A DNA stretch of 64,000 bases, from assembly GCA_016124935.1 (NCBI GenBank), contig WGMS01000008.1, positions 124,001 to 188,000 of the forward strand, read 5' to 3'. The translations under genes were made by a program, and so were the position numbers. Shown here piece after piece: positions 17,290 to 26,814 of the stretch (its first letter is position 1; each line of letters opens with the position of its first letter). The notes under the pieces are model-generated. The model was not told the origin of the DNA. It made no database searches and was given only the letters and a program-made list of their open reading frames with translations. Source of the stretch: a bacterium (lineage in GTDB: Bacteria; Cyanobacteriota; Vampirovibrionia; Obscuribacterales; Obscuribacteraceae).

Positions 17290-18197
17290 CTCAAGATAGA
17301 GCGAAACTGCTGGCCGCCCCGGAAAACACCGATCTAGATTCTCTTCGTCGAATTCTCGAAGAACTGAAGTCTTCGATAAAGACAGATCTGAGCGACCTGG
17401 GAAGAGACGCCCTCGACTGCTGCGGAACCGGTGGAAGCGGTCACAATAAACTCAATACATCGACAGCGGTGGCTTTTGTCGTAGCGGCCGCCGGCAAAAG
17501 AGTGATCAAATTCGGCAATCGCTCAGCCACAGGTCAATCGGGCTCTCTAGACTTCTTAGATTCGATCTCGATAGCTCCTCTGGCAGAGAGATTCGCGATT
17601 GAACAGTCCCTTGCAAAAGAGAACCTGGCCTTTTTAGATGCTACCCGATTCTATCCTCAACTGAAAGAACTGGCCCCTATAAGGAAGAATCTAGGGAGAC
17701 CGACCATCCTCAACTTTCTGGGACCGCTGCTCAATCCGCTCAAACCCGAGTATAGACTTCTTGGCGTAAGTAACGAAACAATGTTGAATGATCTAGCCAC
17801 CATCTGTATTGAGGACCAGACCTTAACGAAGGCTTTGCTAGTCCGCTCCGAAAAAGGTCTCGATGAACTGGATCCGGTATCATCCAATACGGTTATAGAA
17901 ATCAATAGTATCGAAACTCCCATTAGATATAGGATGAAAACGCTCAGAATCTCGGGACCTATATGTGTGGAGAGAAGAGACAACCGCTCGATCTTTCTGG
18001 ATATCATCGACGGAAAAGACAGTAAGTCCCTGGCCTATGCCACACTTGTTTTGAATGCAGCCGCAGCACTACTTGCGGCAGCAGTGGCCGATTCGCTTGA
18101 AGAAGGCATGGAGACTGTCGAGACCCTGTTGAAGTCCGGGGCGGTCAAACAAAAATATCTGCGGTTCAGAGAGCTTACAAAGGAGATTGCCGCATGA
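17280..18197 (+). CDS. trpD: Anthranilate phosphoribosyltransferase, short N-terminal form
   Basis: Transfers phosphoribose from PRPP to anthranilate. Motifs: DCCGTGGSGHNKLNTST (PRPP loop), KFGNRSATGQSGSLDFL, FYPQLKELAPIRKNLG, TILNFLGPLLNPL and GLDEL. The PRPP loop reads GTGGSG rather than the usual GTGGDG, and only about 45 residues precede it, so the helical N-terminal domain is shortened (305 aa against about 340). The ATG at 17280 overlaps the trpG stop by 10 bp; an in-frame ATG at 17244 would add 12 residues. Its end overlaps trpC by 4 bp (ATGA). Confidence 0.9.
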   Translation: MSLTQDRAKLLAAPENTDLDSLRRILEELKSSIKTDLSDLGRDALDCCGTGGSGHNKLNTSTAVAFVVAAAGKRVIKFGNRSATGQSGSLDFLDSISIAPLAERFAIEQSLAKENLAFLDATRFYPQLKELAPIRKNLGRPTILNFLGPLLNPLKPEYRLLGVSNETMLNDLATICIEDQTLTKALLVRSEKGLDELDPVSSNTVIEINSIETPIRYRMKTLRISGPICVERRDNRSIFLDIIDGKDSKSLAYATLVLNAAAALLAAAVADSLEEGMETVETLLKSGAVKQKYLRFRELTKEIAA

Positions 18198-18949
18198 ATA
18201 TTCTCCACGAGATTGTCCGTTCGAAAGAGAGCGAAATCGCTTCATTGAAAGCCAAAAAGCTCGACTTCAAAAGGAGCGTCGCAACACGTCGCGACAGATT
18301 CAACGTGATTGGCGAGATCAAACCCGCATCGCCGAGTCGCGGACAGATAATGAATAGAGATCATATAGCCGAGCATATTAAGTCCTATAAAGAAAACGCA
18401 GTAGCCATTTCGGTCCTGACGGATAAAAATTACTTCGGCGGCGGCTACGACCTGCTGCGCCAGGTAAAACAAGCGGCAGGAGATGTTCCGGTCTTACAAA
18501 AGGATTTCATCACCGACGAGATTCAAATGCTGGAGGGCTTCAAAGCCGGTGCCGACGCTGCTCTTCTGATCGTGAAGATTCTGCGCATAGAGAAGCTGGC
18601 GGCACTTTATCAACTGGCTACCAGCCTGGGCATAGAGGCGGTATTCGAAGTGAGTGACGAAGCGGATTTGACCAAAGCGCTCTCGCTATGCCCGGATGTC
18701 ATTTTAATAAACAATCGCAACCTCGATACCATGAACATCGACCTTGCCACCACCGGCAGACTGACTGCTCTGATTCCGCCCGATATCAGAGCCGAGACCG
18801 TTGTCATAAGCGCCAGCGGCTATGAAAGCCGAGAACAGATCGCTGACTTCGGCAGAGGAGCCGATGCTTTTCTTATCGGCTCCTCGTTAATGAACAGCGC
18901 TGCTCCTGAAGCTCTGCTGCAAGAATTTTGCTTGAAAGAGATTGCCTGA
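18194..18949 (+). CDS. trpC: Indole-3-glycerol-phosphate synthase
   Basis: Closes the indole ring from CdRP. The 251-aa TIM-barrel protein shows IGEIKPASPSRG with the catalytic lysine, SVLTDKNYFGG, LQKDFITDEIQ, DAALLIVKIL, EVSDEADL, ILINNRNLDT and SASGYESREQI. The first seven residues overlap nothing but the trpD stop (ATGA, 18194-18197). It is separate from trpF here, not fused as in enterobacteria. The trpF start lies two bases after its stop. Confidence 0.94.
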   Translation: MNILHEIVRSKESEIASLKAKKLDFKRSVATRRDRFNVIGEIKPASPSRGQIMNRDHIAEHIKSYKENAVAISVLTDKNYFGGGYDLLRQVKQAAGDVPVLQKDFITDEIQMLEGFKAGADAALLIVKILRIEKLAALYQLATSLGIEAVFEVSDEADLTKALSLCPDVILINNRNLDTMNIDLATTGRLTALIPPDIRAETVVISASGYESREQIADFGRGADAFLIGSSLMNSAAPEALLQEFCLKEIA

Positions 18950-18951
18950 TC

Positions 18952-19629
18952 ATGCCTTACGAAGAAGTTCAGATCAAGATCTGTGGTATCACAAGGCTCG
19001 AAGACGCAGTCCTGGCGCAAGAGCATGGCTGCGACCTTCTCGGCTTCATCTTCACTCCTCAGTCTCCTCGATTCATCGAGCCACAAAAAGCCGCACCGAC
19101 AATTGAGTTCATGAAACAGAAAGGCAGTGTCGAAATCGCAGGTGTGTTTAAAGACCAACCGCTAGAAGAAGTCCTGAGCATCGCGGAAGCCCTCGATCTC
19201 GATTATGTGCAACTACATGGTGAAGAGGATGAAAACTACATTGCCCGCGTGGACAGACCGGTGATCAAGGCTATAGTTTACGGAACTGGAGAAGGCAAAA
19301 AAGGGCTCGCCAAATATCGCAGTTGCCCCAATATTCTACTGGATCTACCTAAACAGAGCATGGTCATTGATAAGAGCACTGCAAGAGAAGAGCTGGATTC
19401 AATTCTTTCTGAAACCGAGCATTCAGACAAAAGGTTAATGGTGGCAGGGGGTCTAGATCCCGGTTCTATCGTGGATTTGCTGAACAAATTCTCTCCCTGG
19501 GCGATAGATCTTTGCTCGAAGGTAGAATCGAGCCCCGGTATCAAAGATAGAGGCAAACTAATTGAACTGCTCGGTCTGGTTCAAAATATTTCTAAAAGCA
19601 AGGAGAAGCACTATGTTAACCAGCACTAA
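18952..19629 (+). CDS. trpF: Phosphoribosylanthranilate isomerase
   Basis: Isomerises phosphoribosylanthranilate to CdRP. The 225-aa barrel starts with [16 protein letters not shown] (catalytic Cys) and continues with [18 protein letters not shown]-like [20 protein letters not shown], the LLDLPK strand (catalytic Asp) and [15 protein letters not shown] at 18928 would extend it into trpC, but ATG 18952 gives the conserved family start. The 3' end overlaps trpB by 17 bp. The region between VKAIVYG and LLDLP is as in other TrpF proteins. Confidence 0.92.
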   Translation: MPYEEVQIKICGITRLEDAVLAQEHGCDLLGFIFTPQSPRFIEPQKAAPTIEFMKQKGSVEIAGVFKDQPLEEVLSIAEALDLDYVQLHGEEDENYIARVDRPVIKAIVYGTGEGKKGLAKYRSCPNILLDLPKQSMVIDKSTAREELDSILSETEHSDKRLMVAGGLDPGSIVDLLNKFSPWAIDLCSKVESSPGIKDRGKLIELLGLVQNISKSKEKHYVNQH

Positions 19630-20782
19630 ATTCGGTGCATACGGTGGAGTCTATGCCCCGGAGACTCTTATTCCGGCTCTTGAGGAACTGGAAAAGGCCT
19701 TCATTGCCTTCGAGAAGGACTTTCAACTGCAAGCGGAGTTAAAAGAGTTGCTTGCCGATTATGCAGGCAGACCGACTCCTCTTTATCTCGCCCGCAATCT
19801 ATCAAAAAACTGGGGTGCCAACATCTATCTCAAGCGCGAAGACCTGCTTCATGGAGGCGCTCACAAAACCAATAACGCTGTCGGTCAGGCTCTTATCGCC
19901 CGCTCCATGGGCAAGACCCGGCTTATTGCCGAGACCGGTGCCGGTCAGCATGGCGTAGCCACAGCCATGGCCGGGGCGCTATTTTCGATGCCGGTCAGAG
20001 TCTATATGGGAGCTTTAGATCTAGAGCGCCAGGCCCAGAATGTGACGCGCATGAAGATGATGGGGGCAGAGGTCTGCCCGGTGGAGACCGGAGGAGCCAC
20101 TTTGAAAGATGCCATCAATGACGCTCTCAGAGACTGGATCGGCAACCTCGATAACACCCACTATTTACTGGGCACCGCCGCCGGTCCACATCCTTTTCCG
20201 ACTATCGTCAAAGCCCTGCAAAAGGTCATCGGTGAAGAGATTGCCGAGCAATTCACAACCAGAAAAAACAGACTGCCCGATGCCATCATCGCCTGTGTCG
20301 GAGGGGGCTCGAACGCAATCGGCGCTTTCAGCCGCTTCATAGATGAACGGTCGGTTAAACTGATAGGGGTGGAGCCCGCCGGCAAAGGACTGGGAAGCGG
20401 ATTCTCCGGAGCGGTAATTGCAGAAGGCAAGAGCGGCGTCCTCCACGGCATGAAAAGCATGGTCATGCAGAATGAAGACGGACAGATTCTGGAAACCCAT
20501 AGTATCGCCGCCGGTCTCGATTATCCCTCGGTCGGTCCGGAACACGCTTATCTCAATGCCATCGGCCGAGTCCGCTATGACTGCGCCACCGACCAGGAAG
20601 CTGTCGACGCCTATCTTGCCACCACCAGGTTAGAAGGAATAATCCCGGCTCTCGAAAGCTCCCACGCCCTCGCCTGTGCCAGAAGGCTGTCCGCTGGGGA
20701 ACTTGCCGGCTGCGACATCGTGGTCAACTTATCTGGACGCGGCGACAAAGACATGGACACTGTCAGCGCCTACACTGCCTAA
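19613..20782 (+). CDS. trpB: Tryptophan synthase beta chain
   Basis: PLP enzyme that condenses indole with serine. The 389-aa protein carries [13 protein letters not shown], the PLP lysine in [25 protein letters not shown], the phosphate-binding GGGSNAIG, and SGRGDKDM near the end. The frame is open upstream to 19562, but AGGAGAAG at 19601-19608 selects the ATG at 19613. It overlaps trpF by 17 bp, and trpA starts 13 bp after its stop. It appears to be the standard TrpB1 type that works with TrpA. Confidence 0.95.
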   Translation: MLTSTKFGAYGGVYAPETLIPALEELEKAFIAFEKDFQLQAELKELLADYAGRPTPLYLARNLSKNWGANIYLKREDLLHGGAHKTNNAVGQALIARSMGKTRLIAETGAGQHGVATAMAGALFSMPVRVYMGALDLERQAQNVTRMKMMGAEVCPVETGGATLKDAINDALRDWIGNLDNTHYLLGTAAGPHPFPTIVKALQKVIGEEIAEQFTTRKNRLPDAIIACVGGGSNAIGAFSRFIDERSVKLIGVEPAGKGLGSGFSGAVIAEGKSGVLHGMKSMVMQNEDGQILETHSIAAGLDYPSVGPEHAYLNAIGRVRYDCATDQEAVDAYLATTRLEGIIPALESSHALACARRLSAGELAGCDIVVNLSGRGDKDMDTVSAYTA

Positions 20783-20795
20783 ACAGAGGACAATA

Positions 20796-21614
20796 ATGAT
20801 GAACACGGTAAAAAACAAAAGCAGATTGACCGGAGCCTTTTCAAAATTGAATAAGGAAGGCAAGAAGGCTTTCATCCCCTTCAATCTGCTCGGCTATCCC
20901 GATAAGAAATCCTGTATCTCCTCCCTGAAAGCTCTGGTAGAAGGAGGGGCAACAGCTCTGGAGCTGGGCTTGCCCTTCTCAGATCCGATGGCGGACGGAC
21001 CTTTGATTCAAAGGGCATCACATTCAGTGCTGGAAGCTGGCTTTTCGATAGCCGATGCCGTCGCCATCATAAAAGAGATTCGTTCCGCCTGCCCGGATAC
21101 TCCAATCAATCTACTCACCTACTTCAATCCCGCGCTATCAAATGGGGTGGAGCCTTTTCTCGCCAGATTCAAAGAAGCAGGAGTGGACGCGGTTACCTTT
21201 GTAGATCTTCCACTGGAAGAGATGGAAGAGATTTATGGAACCCTGCAAAACCTGGAACTGGATTCGGTGATGTTGATATCCCCTCTGACACCGCCCCATC
21301 GCATCGACGAAATTTTGAAATATGCCAAGGGTTTTCTCTATCTTGTATCGAGAGCAGGTACCACCGGCATGCAAGATTCCTTCTCGAACAAACTTGAAGA
21401 GGTGATCAATATCATCAAGGAGAGAACCGAGCTGCCTGTGCTGATTGGCTTCGGCATATCCGGCGCCGAACAGGCAAGAAATATGATCGAACTGGGTGCA
21501 GACGGTGTTATCGTCGGTAGTAAAATTCTCGATATCATTGGGAAGAGCAATCTGAATGAAAGAGATAAAAACCTTGCCTCCTTCACCCGGGAACTGGTAA
21601 ACGCTATCGGCTGA
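20796..21614 (+). CDS. trpA: Tryptophan synthase alpha chain
   Basis: Cleaves indole-3-glycerol phosphate to indole, which is channelled to TrpB. The 272-aa barrel shows the catalytic Glu and Asp in ALELGLPFSDPMADGP, then PINLLTYFNP, VDAVTFVDLPLEE, LISPLTPPHR, LYLVSRAGTTG, IGFGISGAEQ and GVIVGSKI. The start is the first of two adjacent ATGs at 20796, preceded by AGAGGA. It is the last gene of the trp operon. No clear intrinsic terminator follows in the 181 bp before the next gene. Confidence 0.94.
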   Translation: MMNTVKNKSRLTGAFSKLNKEGKKAFIPFNLLGYPDKKSCISSLKALVEGGATALELGLPFSDPMADGPLIQRASHSVLEAGFSIADAVAIIKEIRSACPDTPINLLTYFNPALSNGVEPFLARFKEAGVDAVTFVDLPLEEMEEIYGTLQNLELDSVMLISPLTPPHRIDEILKYAKGFLYLVSRAGTTGMQDSFSNKLEEVINIIKERTELPVLIGFGISGAEQARNMIELGADGVIVGSKILDIIGKSNLNERDKNLASFTRELVNAIG

Positions 21615-21795
21615 GCTACTCTCGTTGTTCTTTGGATCGAATAGGAGTCAAGCGAAATCTCCTCTTGGAATATACAGGGATATGCTAGCATCCGTGACCG
21701 TCCAATACCCGCGTATTTCTCCTGAATTGAGCAGATAATCTGCTATAGTTCCGACACAAATACGGTAAAGGGGTATATGTATCCATGGAGCCCAA

Positions 21796-22743
21796 ATGGC
21801 AACGACTATGATGAGCGATCCGCTGGAACAATCGAAAATCGATTCTGCGCCGATGCCCGAGCCAATTCGGCTGGAAGCCAGCGAGAATAGTAGCGCGCTT
21901 GCTATCCAGACCAAGAAACGCCCGATTAGAGAAAAGCTCTACGAAATCATTTTCGAAGCGGACACAGCCGGGGGAAAAGCCTTCGACGTGGTTCTTCTGA
22001 TTATGATCCTGGGCAGCGTAGTGGTGGTCATGCTCGACAGCGTCAGAGCCCTCAATCTACAGTATTTTGAGACTTTCAGAACTCTAGAATGGTTCTTCAC
22101 CATCGCTTTCACCATCGAGTATGTTCTGCGTCTCTATTGCTCGACAAACCGGGCTAAATACGCTTCCAGCTTTTTTGGAGTTATAGACCTTCTTTCCATC
22201 CTACCTACCTATGTGGCTATATTCCTATCAGGCGCCCAGTACATGATGATTGTGAGGATTCTGAGGTTGCTGAGGCTCTTCAGAATTTTCAAACTCGGTC
22301 GCTTTCTGCAGGAAGCCGATACGATGATCATGGCTCTCAAATCGAGCACCCCGAAAATAAGCGTCTTTCTCTTTTCGGTGATGTCTGTGGTCACCATCGT
22401 CGGAGCGATGATGTATTTGATCGAACCGAATGAGAGCGGCTTCACCAGCATTCCCAGAAGCATCTACTGGGCGGTGGTGACTCTGACCACGGTAGGCTAC
22501 GGAGATATCGCGCCCCAGACCGTACTGGGCCAGTTCCTGGCCTGTACCGTCATGATCCTCGGATATGGCATAATCGCTGTCCCCACAGGAATCGTGTCGG
22601 TAGAAATGCACAAAGCCAGTCAAAAGAAGTCCGAGATCTTGAGTTGCAGCAACTGCGGAGCAAAAAGCCACCAGGACAACTCTAGATTTTGCAATCGCTG
22701 TGGAGCAAAATTGACCAGGGTTCCCCTCGACCATCAATCGTGA
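21796..22743 (+). CDS. Voltage-gated potassium channel with C-terminal zinc ribbon
   Basis: A six-segment Kv-type channel of 315 aa. Segments S1-S3 span about residues 60-150. The S4 voltage sensor carries regularly spaced arginines (VRILRLLRLFRIFKLGRF). The pore loop holds the potassium filter TVGYGD at residues 232-237, and S6 follows. The cytoplasmic tail ends in a rubredoxin-like zinc ribbon with two Cys pairs (CSNCGAK and CNRCGAK), which is unusual for a small bacterial Kv channel and could be a metal- or redox-sensing or assembly module. An extended -10 (TGCTATAGT) lies about 65 bp upstream. Confidence 0.9.
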   Translation: MATTMMSDPLEQSKIDSAPMPEPIRLEASENSSALAIQTKKRPIREKLYEIIFEADTAGGKAFDVVLLIMILGSVVVVMLDSVRALNLQYFETFRTLEWFFTIAFTIEYVLRLYCSTNRAKYASSFFGVIDLLSILPTYVAIFLSGAQYMMIVRILRLLRLFRIFKLGRFLQEADTMIMALKSSTPKISVFLFSVMSVVTIVGAMMYLIEPNESGFTSIPRSIYWAVVTLTTVGYGDIAPQTVLGQFLACTVMILGYGIIAVPTGIVSVEMHKASQKKSEILSCSNCGAKSHQDNSRFCNRCGAKLTRVPLDHQS

Positions 22744-22786
22744 CAGAAAACCCTCCTAAAATTTCGGACGCCATCGTCAGTCTCAA

Positions 22787-23350
22787 ATGACAAAGAAACC
22801 AGCAACTCTATCTCTATTGCTATCGCTCGCCCTTGCCCTTCCGGTCCTTCCATGCCTGGCCGCTCCGGCGGCGAAATCCGGGCAAGCGCCGCCGAAGCCG
22901 ATTGCCACCCGCTTCAAGATCAAAAAGCGGCCGATTATAAAAGGGGACCCTTTTTCAGTTACGGTTACCCCCCGGGAAAAGTCCTTCATCTTTCTCTTCT
23001 ATGTGGACGCCGACGATAGAGCGGTCTCGCTCTATCCCGGCAAAACCGAGAGTTTCGAAATCATCTCGCCGGATGATCCTCTGGAAGTTTCATCGATTAC
23101 AAACAACACCATCAAAATAGACAACAAACAGGGCAAAATCATCACCGTGGCGGTGCGCTTTTCTGCCGAAGGCAAGAAAGTAAAAGGTAAAGTCCTCATG
23201 CCGACGGATTTTTCGAAAGAGAAACCCTACCAGCATATGCTCGCCATCAAAGGCAAAGACTTGATAGAACGCCTGGAGTTCATGCGTGCCGATCACCCCA
23301 GGGATATACACATCCTGGTGGAAGACGCACCAAAAGCAGTGACAAAGTAA
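22787..23350 (+). CDS. Secreted DUF4384-type protein
   Basis: A 187-aa exported protein. The signal peptide spans about residues 1-26 (Lys start, Leu/Ala core, cleavage near CLAAPA; the Cys could be a lipobox, but the fit is poor). The mature part has a beta-rich domain with SFIFLFYVDADDRAVSLYPG, the pattern of DUF4384, a domain of unknown role in envelope proteins and serine/threonine kinases. It starts 43 bp after the channel gene and may share its transcript. Confidence 0.65.
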   Translation: MTKKPATLSLLLSLALALPVLPCLAAPAAKSGQAPPKPIATRFKIKKRPIIKGDPFSVTVTPREKSFIFLFYVDADDRAVSLYPGKTESFEIISPDDPLEVSSITNNTIKIDNKQGKIITVAVRFSAEGKKVKGKVLMPTDFSKEKPYQHMLAIKGKDLIERLEFMRADHPRDIHILVEDAPKAVTK

Positions 23351-23372
23351 CTAATTGAATCCAGACAGCTAG

Positions 23373-23984
23373 CTAATTAGCGGCAGCCACTTCGACACGA
23401 CAGAGACTGGCGAGAATGCGATGCATCAATTTCTGAATGGTTTTGAGCCGCTCGAAATCATCCACTGCGCCTTTCAATCTTAAAGATAGTGTGTTGCAAT
23501 CAGGACGCAGAGCTCTGGAAGAAGGGCTGGAGTCCGTGTTCTCGCAATGGGCCCAGATTTGCACGCTGGGCTCTTCTAACAGAAGCCTGCGCAGAGCCGC
23601 ATCTTCGAAAAGATTCTTGACTATGGTTTCGTCCGAACCTTTGATAATGAAAGCCTTATCGAAGTCTTCATGACCGACGACGATATCCTGCATTCCAAGA
23701 AGCTTGGAGAGACCGTGATGGAATTGCTCAGGATGAATAGCGAACTTGAAAGCTTGATCAAGGGGAGTGTAAGAGACATCGACCTGGGTGTGGTCCGACG
23801 ATGTTTTACCGCCGGGGCTCATCGTAAAGCTCAGGGTCCAGGGTGTCTCCGGCAATGGAACATGGATGCTCATGGGCTCATGCGAGGAGTCCGGATTCGG
23901 ATCATCGACCTCACCTTGATGCTCTTCGGCAAAAGTGTTCCACACGTATTTCCAGCCATACATTCTAGAGTGAAGCTTAGACAT
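23373..23984 (-). CDS. Hypothetical soluble protein, possibly DUF3137-like
   Basis: No signal peptide or membrane segment. The 203-aa protein starts MSKLHSRMYGWKYVWNTF; the middle (FDKAFIIKGSDETIVKNLF) weakly recalls DUF3137 and related ligand-binding folds. The ORF is open to 24017, but AGGGGGAG just before the ATG at 23984 supports the shorter form. It is convergent with the DUF4384 gene. Function unknown. Confidence 0.6.
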   Translation of the reverse strand: MSKLHSRMYGWKYVWNTFAEEHQGEVDDPNPDSSHEPMSIHVPLPETPWTLSFTMSPGGKTSSDHTQVDVSYTPLDQAFKFAIHPEQFHHGLSKLLGMQDIVVGHEDFDKAFIIKGSDETIVKNLFEDAALRRLLLEEPSVQIWAHCENTDSSPSSRALRPDCNTLSLRLKGAVDDFERLKTIQKLMHRILASLCRVEVAAAN

Positions 23985-24085
23985 ATCTCCCCCTGGGCAT
24001 GCTTGCGCATCCTTCAATCAGCAACTAACAACAAAAACGAGACCCCAGTATATCTTGTCGGTGAATAGAAGATTATTATCATGAG

Positions 24086-24123
24086 CGAATCCTTAACAGA
24101 AACGGGCTAAACTAAAGGATTCG
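24086..24123. repeat. Inverted repeat upstream of the MATE gene
   Basis: CGAATCC (24086-24092) and GGATTCG (24117-24123) form a perfect 7-bp inverted repeat with a 24-bp spacer, 40 bp before the exporter ATG. It could be an operator half-site pair or a leader hairpin. No regulator gene is adjacent. Confidence 0.3.
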
Positions 24124-24162
24124 AGTAGTCGAAAAGCTTTGGGGTCTTAAAACTAAAACGGC

Positions 24163-25575
24163 ATGGACAGCACAGAGACAGCAAAAGATGACATGCCGGA
24201 TTCGAGTACTGATGCAAATTCGAATTCTAATTCAGCCCCCCTTGTAACCGGCAGCCTCTGGCGGGCAATCTGGATAATGTCCTGGCCCCTGCTGCTTACC
24301 ACCGTCGCCAATTCTCTTGTGGGAATGACCGATCTATATGTGGCCGGCAGGCTCGGCTCGATATCCCAGGCTGCAGTCGGTCTTTCAGAGCAGATCATCT
24401 TCATGTTCCTGCTCTTTATCATGGCAACCGGCACCGGAACCACCGCCCTGGTGTCAAGACACTGGGGAGAAGGAGACAGAGAGAAGGCTTTCAATTACAC
24501 AGCCCAGTCCCTGATCATGGCGGTCATGCTCGGAGCCGGTCTGGCTCTGGCTTCTTCCCTGGGAGCGCATTTCGCTCTGGCGCCTTTTACGAAATCGCCC
24601 GAGGTGACCAGACTCTGTACAGTGTATCTTGGTATCTTTAGCCTCTATATGATTCCATTTTCGGTGATATGCATCACCAACGCGGCTTTTCGCGCCATAG
24701 GCGATGCCAGGACCCCCCTTACCATCGTCTCGACCTTCACCTCTTTGAGCATCCTCGGAGACATTCTTCTGGTCATGCACAACTGGCCCATAGCCGGTCT
24801 GGGTATCCGGGGCATTGCCTATTCGGCTCTGACCGCCTCCACCATCGCGTCCACCCTGGCCCTTTACAAGCTCAGTCGCTCAGAACTGGCTCCCTCCCTG
24901 AAGATGGTCAAACAGGTGATACCGGAAATGATCCGTCGCATAGTCAAAATCGGCATTCCATCAGCACTGCAAAGAATGGCCTGGGCGACCAGCACCTTCG
25001 TACTCTTCTTCATCCTGGCGAGATGCCCGATGCCCACGGAAGCCCTTGCCTCCTGGACCATAGGCATGCGAGTCGAAGGACTTATGTTCATGCCGGTGAT
25101 GGCTCTGTCTATGGCTGTTTCCTCGATAGTCGGTCAAAACCTGGGAGCCAGAGAGATAGAAAGAGCCTATAAAGCGGGTTGGCAGGTGGCATGGATCGGC
25201 ATCGGGCTGCTTACAGTGATGGCGGCAATGCTATTTCTCTCCTCGACGCTTATCGCCAACGCGTTCAGTGAAGACCCTGCTACTATCGCCTATGTCGTCA
25301 GTTACCTTCGAGTAAACTCCCTATCGGAGCCATTTCTTGCCCTGGGAATGATTCTCGGCGGCGCCTTCCAGGGAGCCGGTGATACCAAAACGCCGATGTG
25401 GATAACCTTCTTGAGCAACTGGGTTATACGCTTGCCCCTGGCGTACTTTCTAGCCCTGCACCTCGAGCTCGGTCCCACCGGCGCCTGGTGGGCCATGACT
25501 CTCTCGGTCGTGATCATGGGCTTCCTCACAGCCTGGAGATTTCGCTCCAGATCCTGGACGGAGCTCCACGTTTGA
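24163..25575 (+). CDS. MATE-family multidrug/cation exporter
   Basis: A 470-aa, twelve-segment inner-membrane exporter of the MATE (NorM/DinF) type, which expels cationic compounds in exchange for Na+ or H+. Two homologous halves each begin with the family's pattern (WIMSWPLLLTTVANSLVGMTDLYVAG; then IGIPSALQRMAWATSTF). The N-terminal 35 residues are polar and rich in Asn and Ser, probably cytoplasmic. Its last 126 bp overlap the end of the O-antigen ligase ORF on the opposite strand. Confidence 0.9.
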   Translation: MDSTETAKDDMPDSSTDANSNSNSAPLVTGSLWRAIWIMSWPLLLTTVANSLVGMTDLYVAGRLGSISQAAVGLSEQIIFMFLLFIMATGTGTTALVSRHWGEGDREKAFNYTAQSLIMAVMLGAGLALASSLGAHFALAPFTKSPEVTRLCTVYLGIFSLYMIPFSVICITNAAFRAIGDARTPLTIVSTFTSLSILGDILLVMHNWPIAGLGIRGIAYSALTASTIASTLALYKLSRSELAPSLKMVKQVIPEMIRRIVKIGIPSALQRMAWATSTFVLFFILARCPMPTEALASWTIGMRVEGLMFMPVMALSMAVSSIVGQNLGAREIERAYKAGWQVAWIGIGLLTVMAAMLFLSSTLIANAFSEDPATIAYVVSYLRVNSLSEPFLALGMILGGAFQGAGDTKTPMWITFLSNWVIRLPLAYFLALHLELGPTGAWWAMTLSVVIMGFLTAWRFRSRSWTELHV

Positions 25576-26814
25576 GATCATCAAAGCAAGCACGAACCAC
25601 TGCATGAGCCGGACATTTCCGGTTCCGAAATTGAACTCGAACAGTCCAGCCACCATAAGCGATATCAAGCTGCCGAATACCGCCAGACCGATACCGGCAT
25701 CGATAAGTCTGCGGTATTCAAGACCGTAGAACCAGTTTCTCAAGGAATGAGCCAGGGCGACCATAGAAAGGAAAGTGTAAGTGAGGAAACCGCTGATGCC
25801 GAGCGTTGCCAGCACGTGCAGATAGTTGCTATGAGCATGCTTAAAGTCTCCCTGGCCGGGCACCTCGGCGATATCGAAATTCTGAGAAGGAAAGTTCCTC
25901 ACTCCATAACCGAAAAGCGGACGGGTTTTCCAGAGTTCAATAGTATTTTTCCAGATCTCCAGTCGAACCCGAACTCCGATGTCGCTCAATGGATTCTCTA
26001 TAACCTGAACCAAACGAGTTTGTACCACCGGTACATAGTTCCAGGCAAGCACCGAAGCGAGAGCCAGACAGACTATCACCGAGCCGATCATACGCACCGA
26101 AACAAAAGCTGCGGTAATTACCACCGCAGCGGCCACACCAAGCCAGGCATTTCTTTCGCTGGCGAAAAGCACACCCAGAAAGTTGAATAACGTGACGAGG
26201 GCGAAAACCGGTAATTTATTCAGCGGCCTGACCAGTTCTCGATAGGCGCCGGAGACCAGAAATGATCCTGCCACCATGGCGGTTATCTGCATCTGACCGG
26301 CGTAGGCCATGGGATGAAGCGTAAAGCCGGTGGACTGAAGGTAGGCATAGGTGGTGAAAGGATGGATATCGAGCAGTTGTTCGATCATCCCCCAGGCTCC
26401 GGCTACGGTGCCCATGGTCAATAGTCCACTCAGTATCTGAGCACGCAAAGGAAGATTGCCGCGAATCAGGTGATAGACCCAGAAATAGACGACCATGGCT
26501 CGCAGTGTATAGACCGAACGCACAGCCTCTATAAGATCCACCTGAAGAAATCCGGAGATAAAAACACTGATGGCAAATACTATCAATGGCACCGTCAGCG
26601 GTGCATCCAGAATCGGAAATTCTATGGGTCCGCTCTCCAGTTGACCTCGAACCCTCAGAATTCGAGCCAAAATAGAGACCAAAAGCCAGGCAACCAACCC
26701 AGAAGCGAGTACCACCCAGGGATAAGTAATCGGCAAAAAAACAGCGATTGAATAGGCGATAACAAGCCATTTCTGCAACCTTGAGAAAAACTCGTGTGCC
26801 GCTTTGACCGTCAC
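25450..26814 (-). CDS. O-antigen ligase / Wzy-type membrane protein
   Basis: A 454-aa polytopic membrane protein with about eleven hydrophobic segments and the Wzy_C/WaaL signature: a large periplasmic loop with FGYGVRNFPSQNF and KHAHSNYLHVLATLGISG, where the His-Ser-Asn region is typical. Family members transfer or polymerise undecaprenyl-linked glycans onto the lipid A core or other acceptors. Its ATG overlaps the trpS stop by 4 bp. The last 40 or so residues after the final membrane segment are polar, low-complexity and encoded antisense to the MATE gene. They may be a stop-codon loss. Confidence 0.85.
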   Translation of the reverse strand: MTVKAAHEFFSRLQKWLVIAYSIAVFLPITYPWVVLASGLVAWLLVSILARILRVRGQLESGPIEFPILDAPLTVPLIVFAISVFISGFLQVDLIEAVRSVYTLRAMVVYFWVYHLIRGNLPLRAQILSGLLTMGTVAGAWGMIEQLLDIHPFTTYAYLQSTGFTLHPMAYAGQMQITAMVAGSFLVSGAYRELVRPLNKLPVFALVTLFNFLGVLFASERNAWLGVAAAVVITAAFVSVRMIGSVIVCLALASVLAWNYVPVVQTRLVQVIENPLSDIGVRVRLEIWKNTIELWKTRPLFGYGVRNFPSQNFDIAEVPGQGDFKHAHSNYLHVLATLGISGFLTYTFLSMVALAHSLRNWFYGLEYRRLIDAGIGLAVFGSLISLMVAGLFEFNFGTGNVRLMQWFVLALMISNVELRPGSGAKSPGCEEAHDHDRESHGPPGAGGTELEVQG

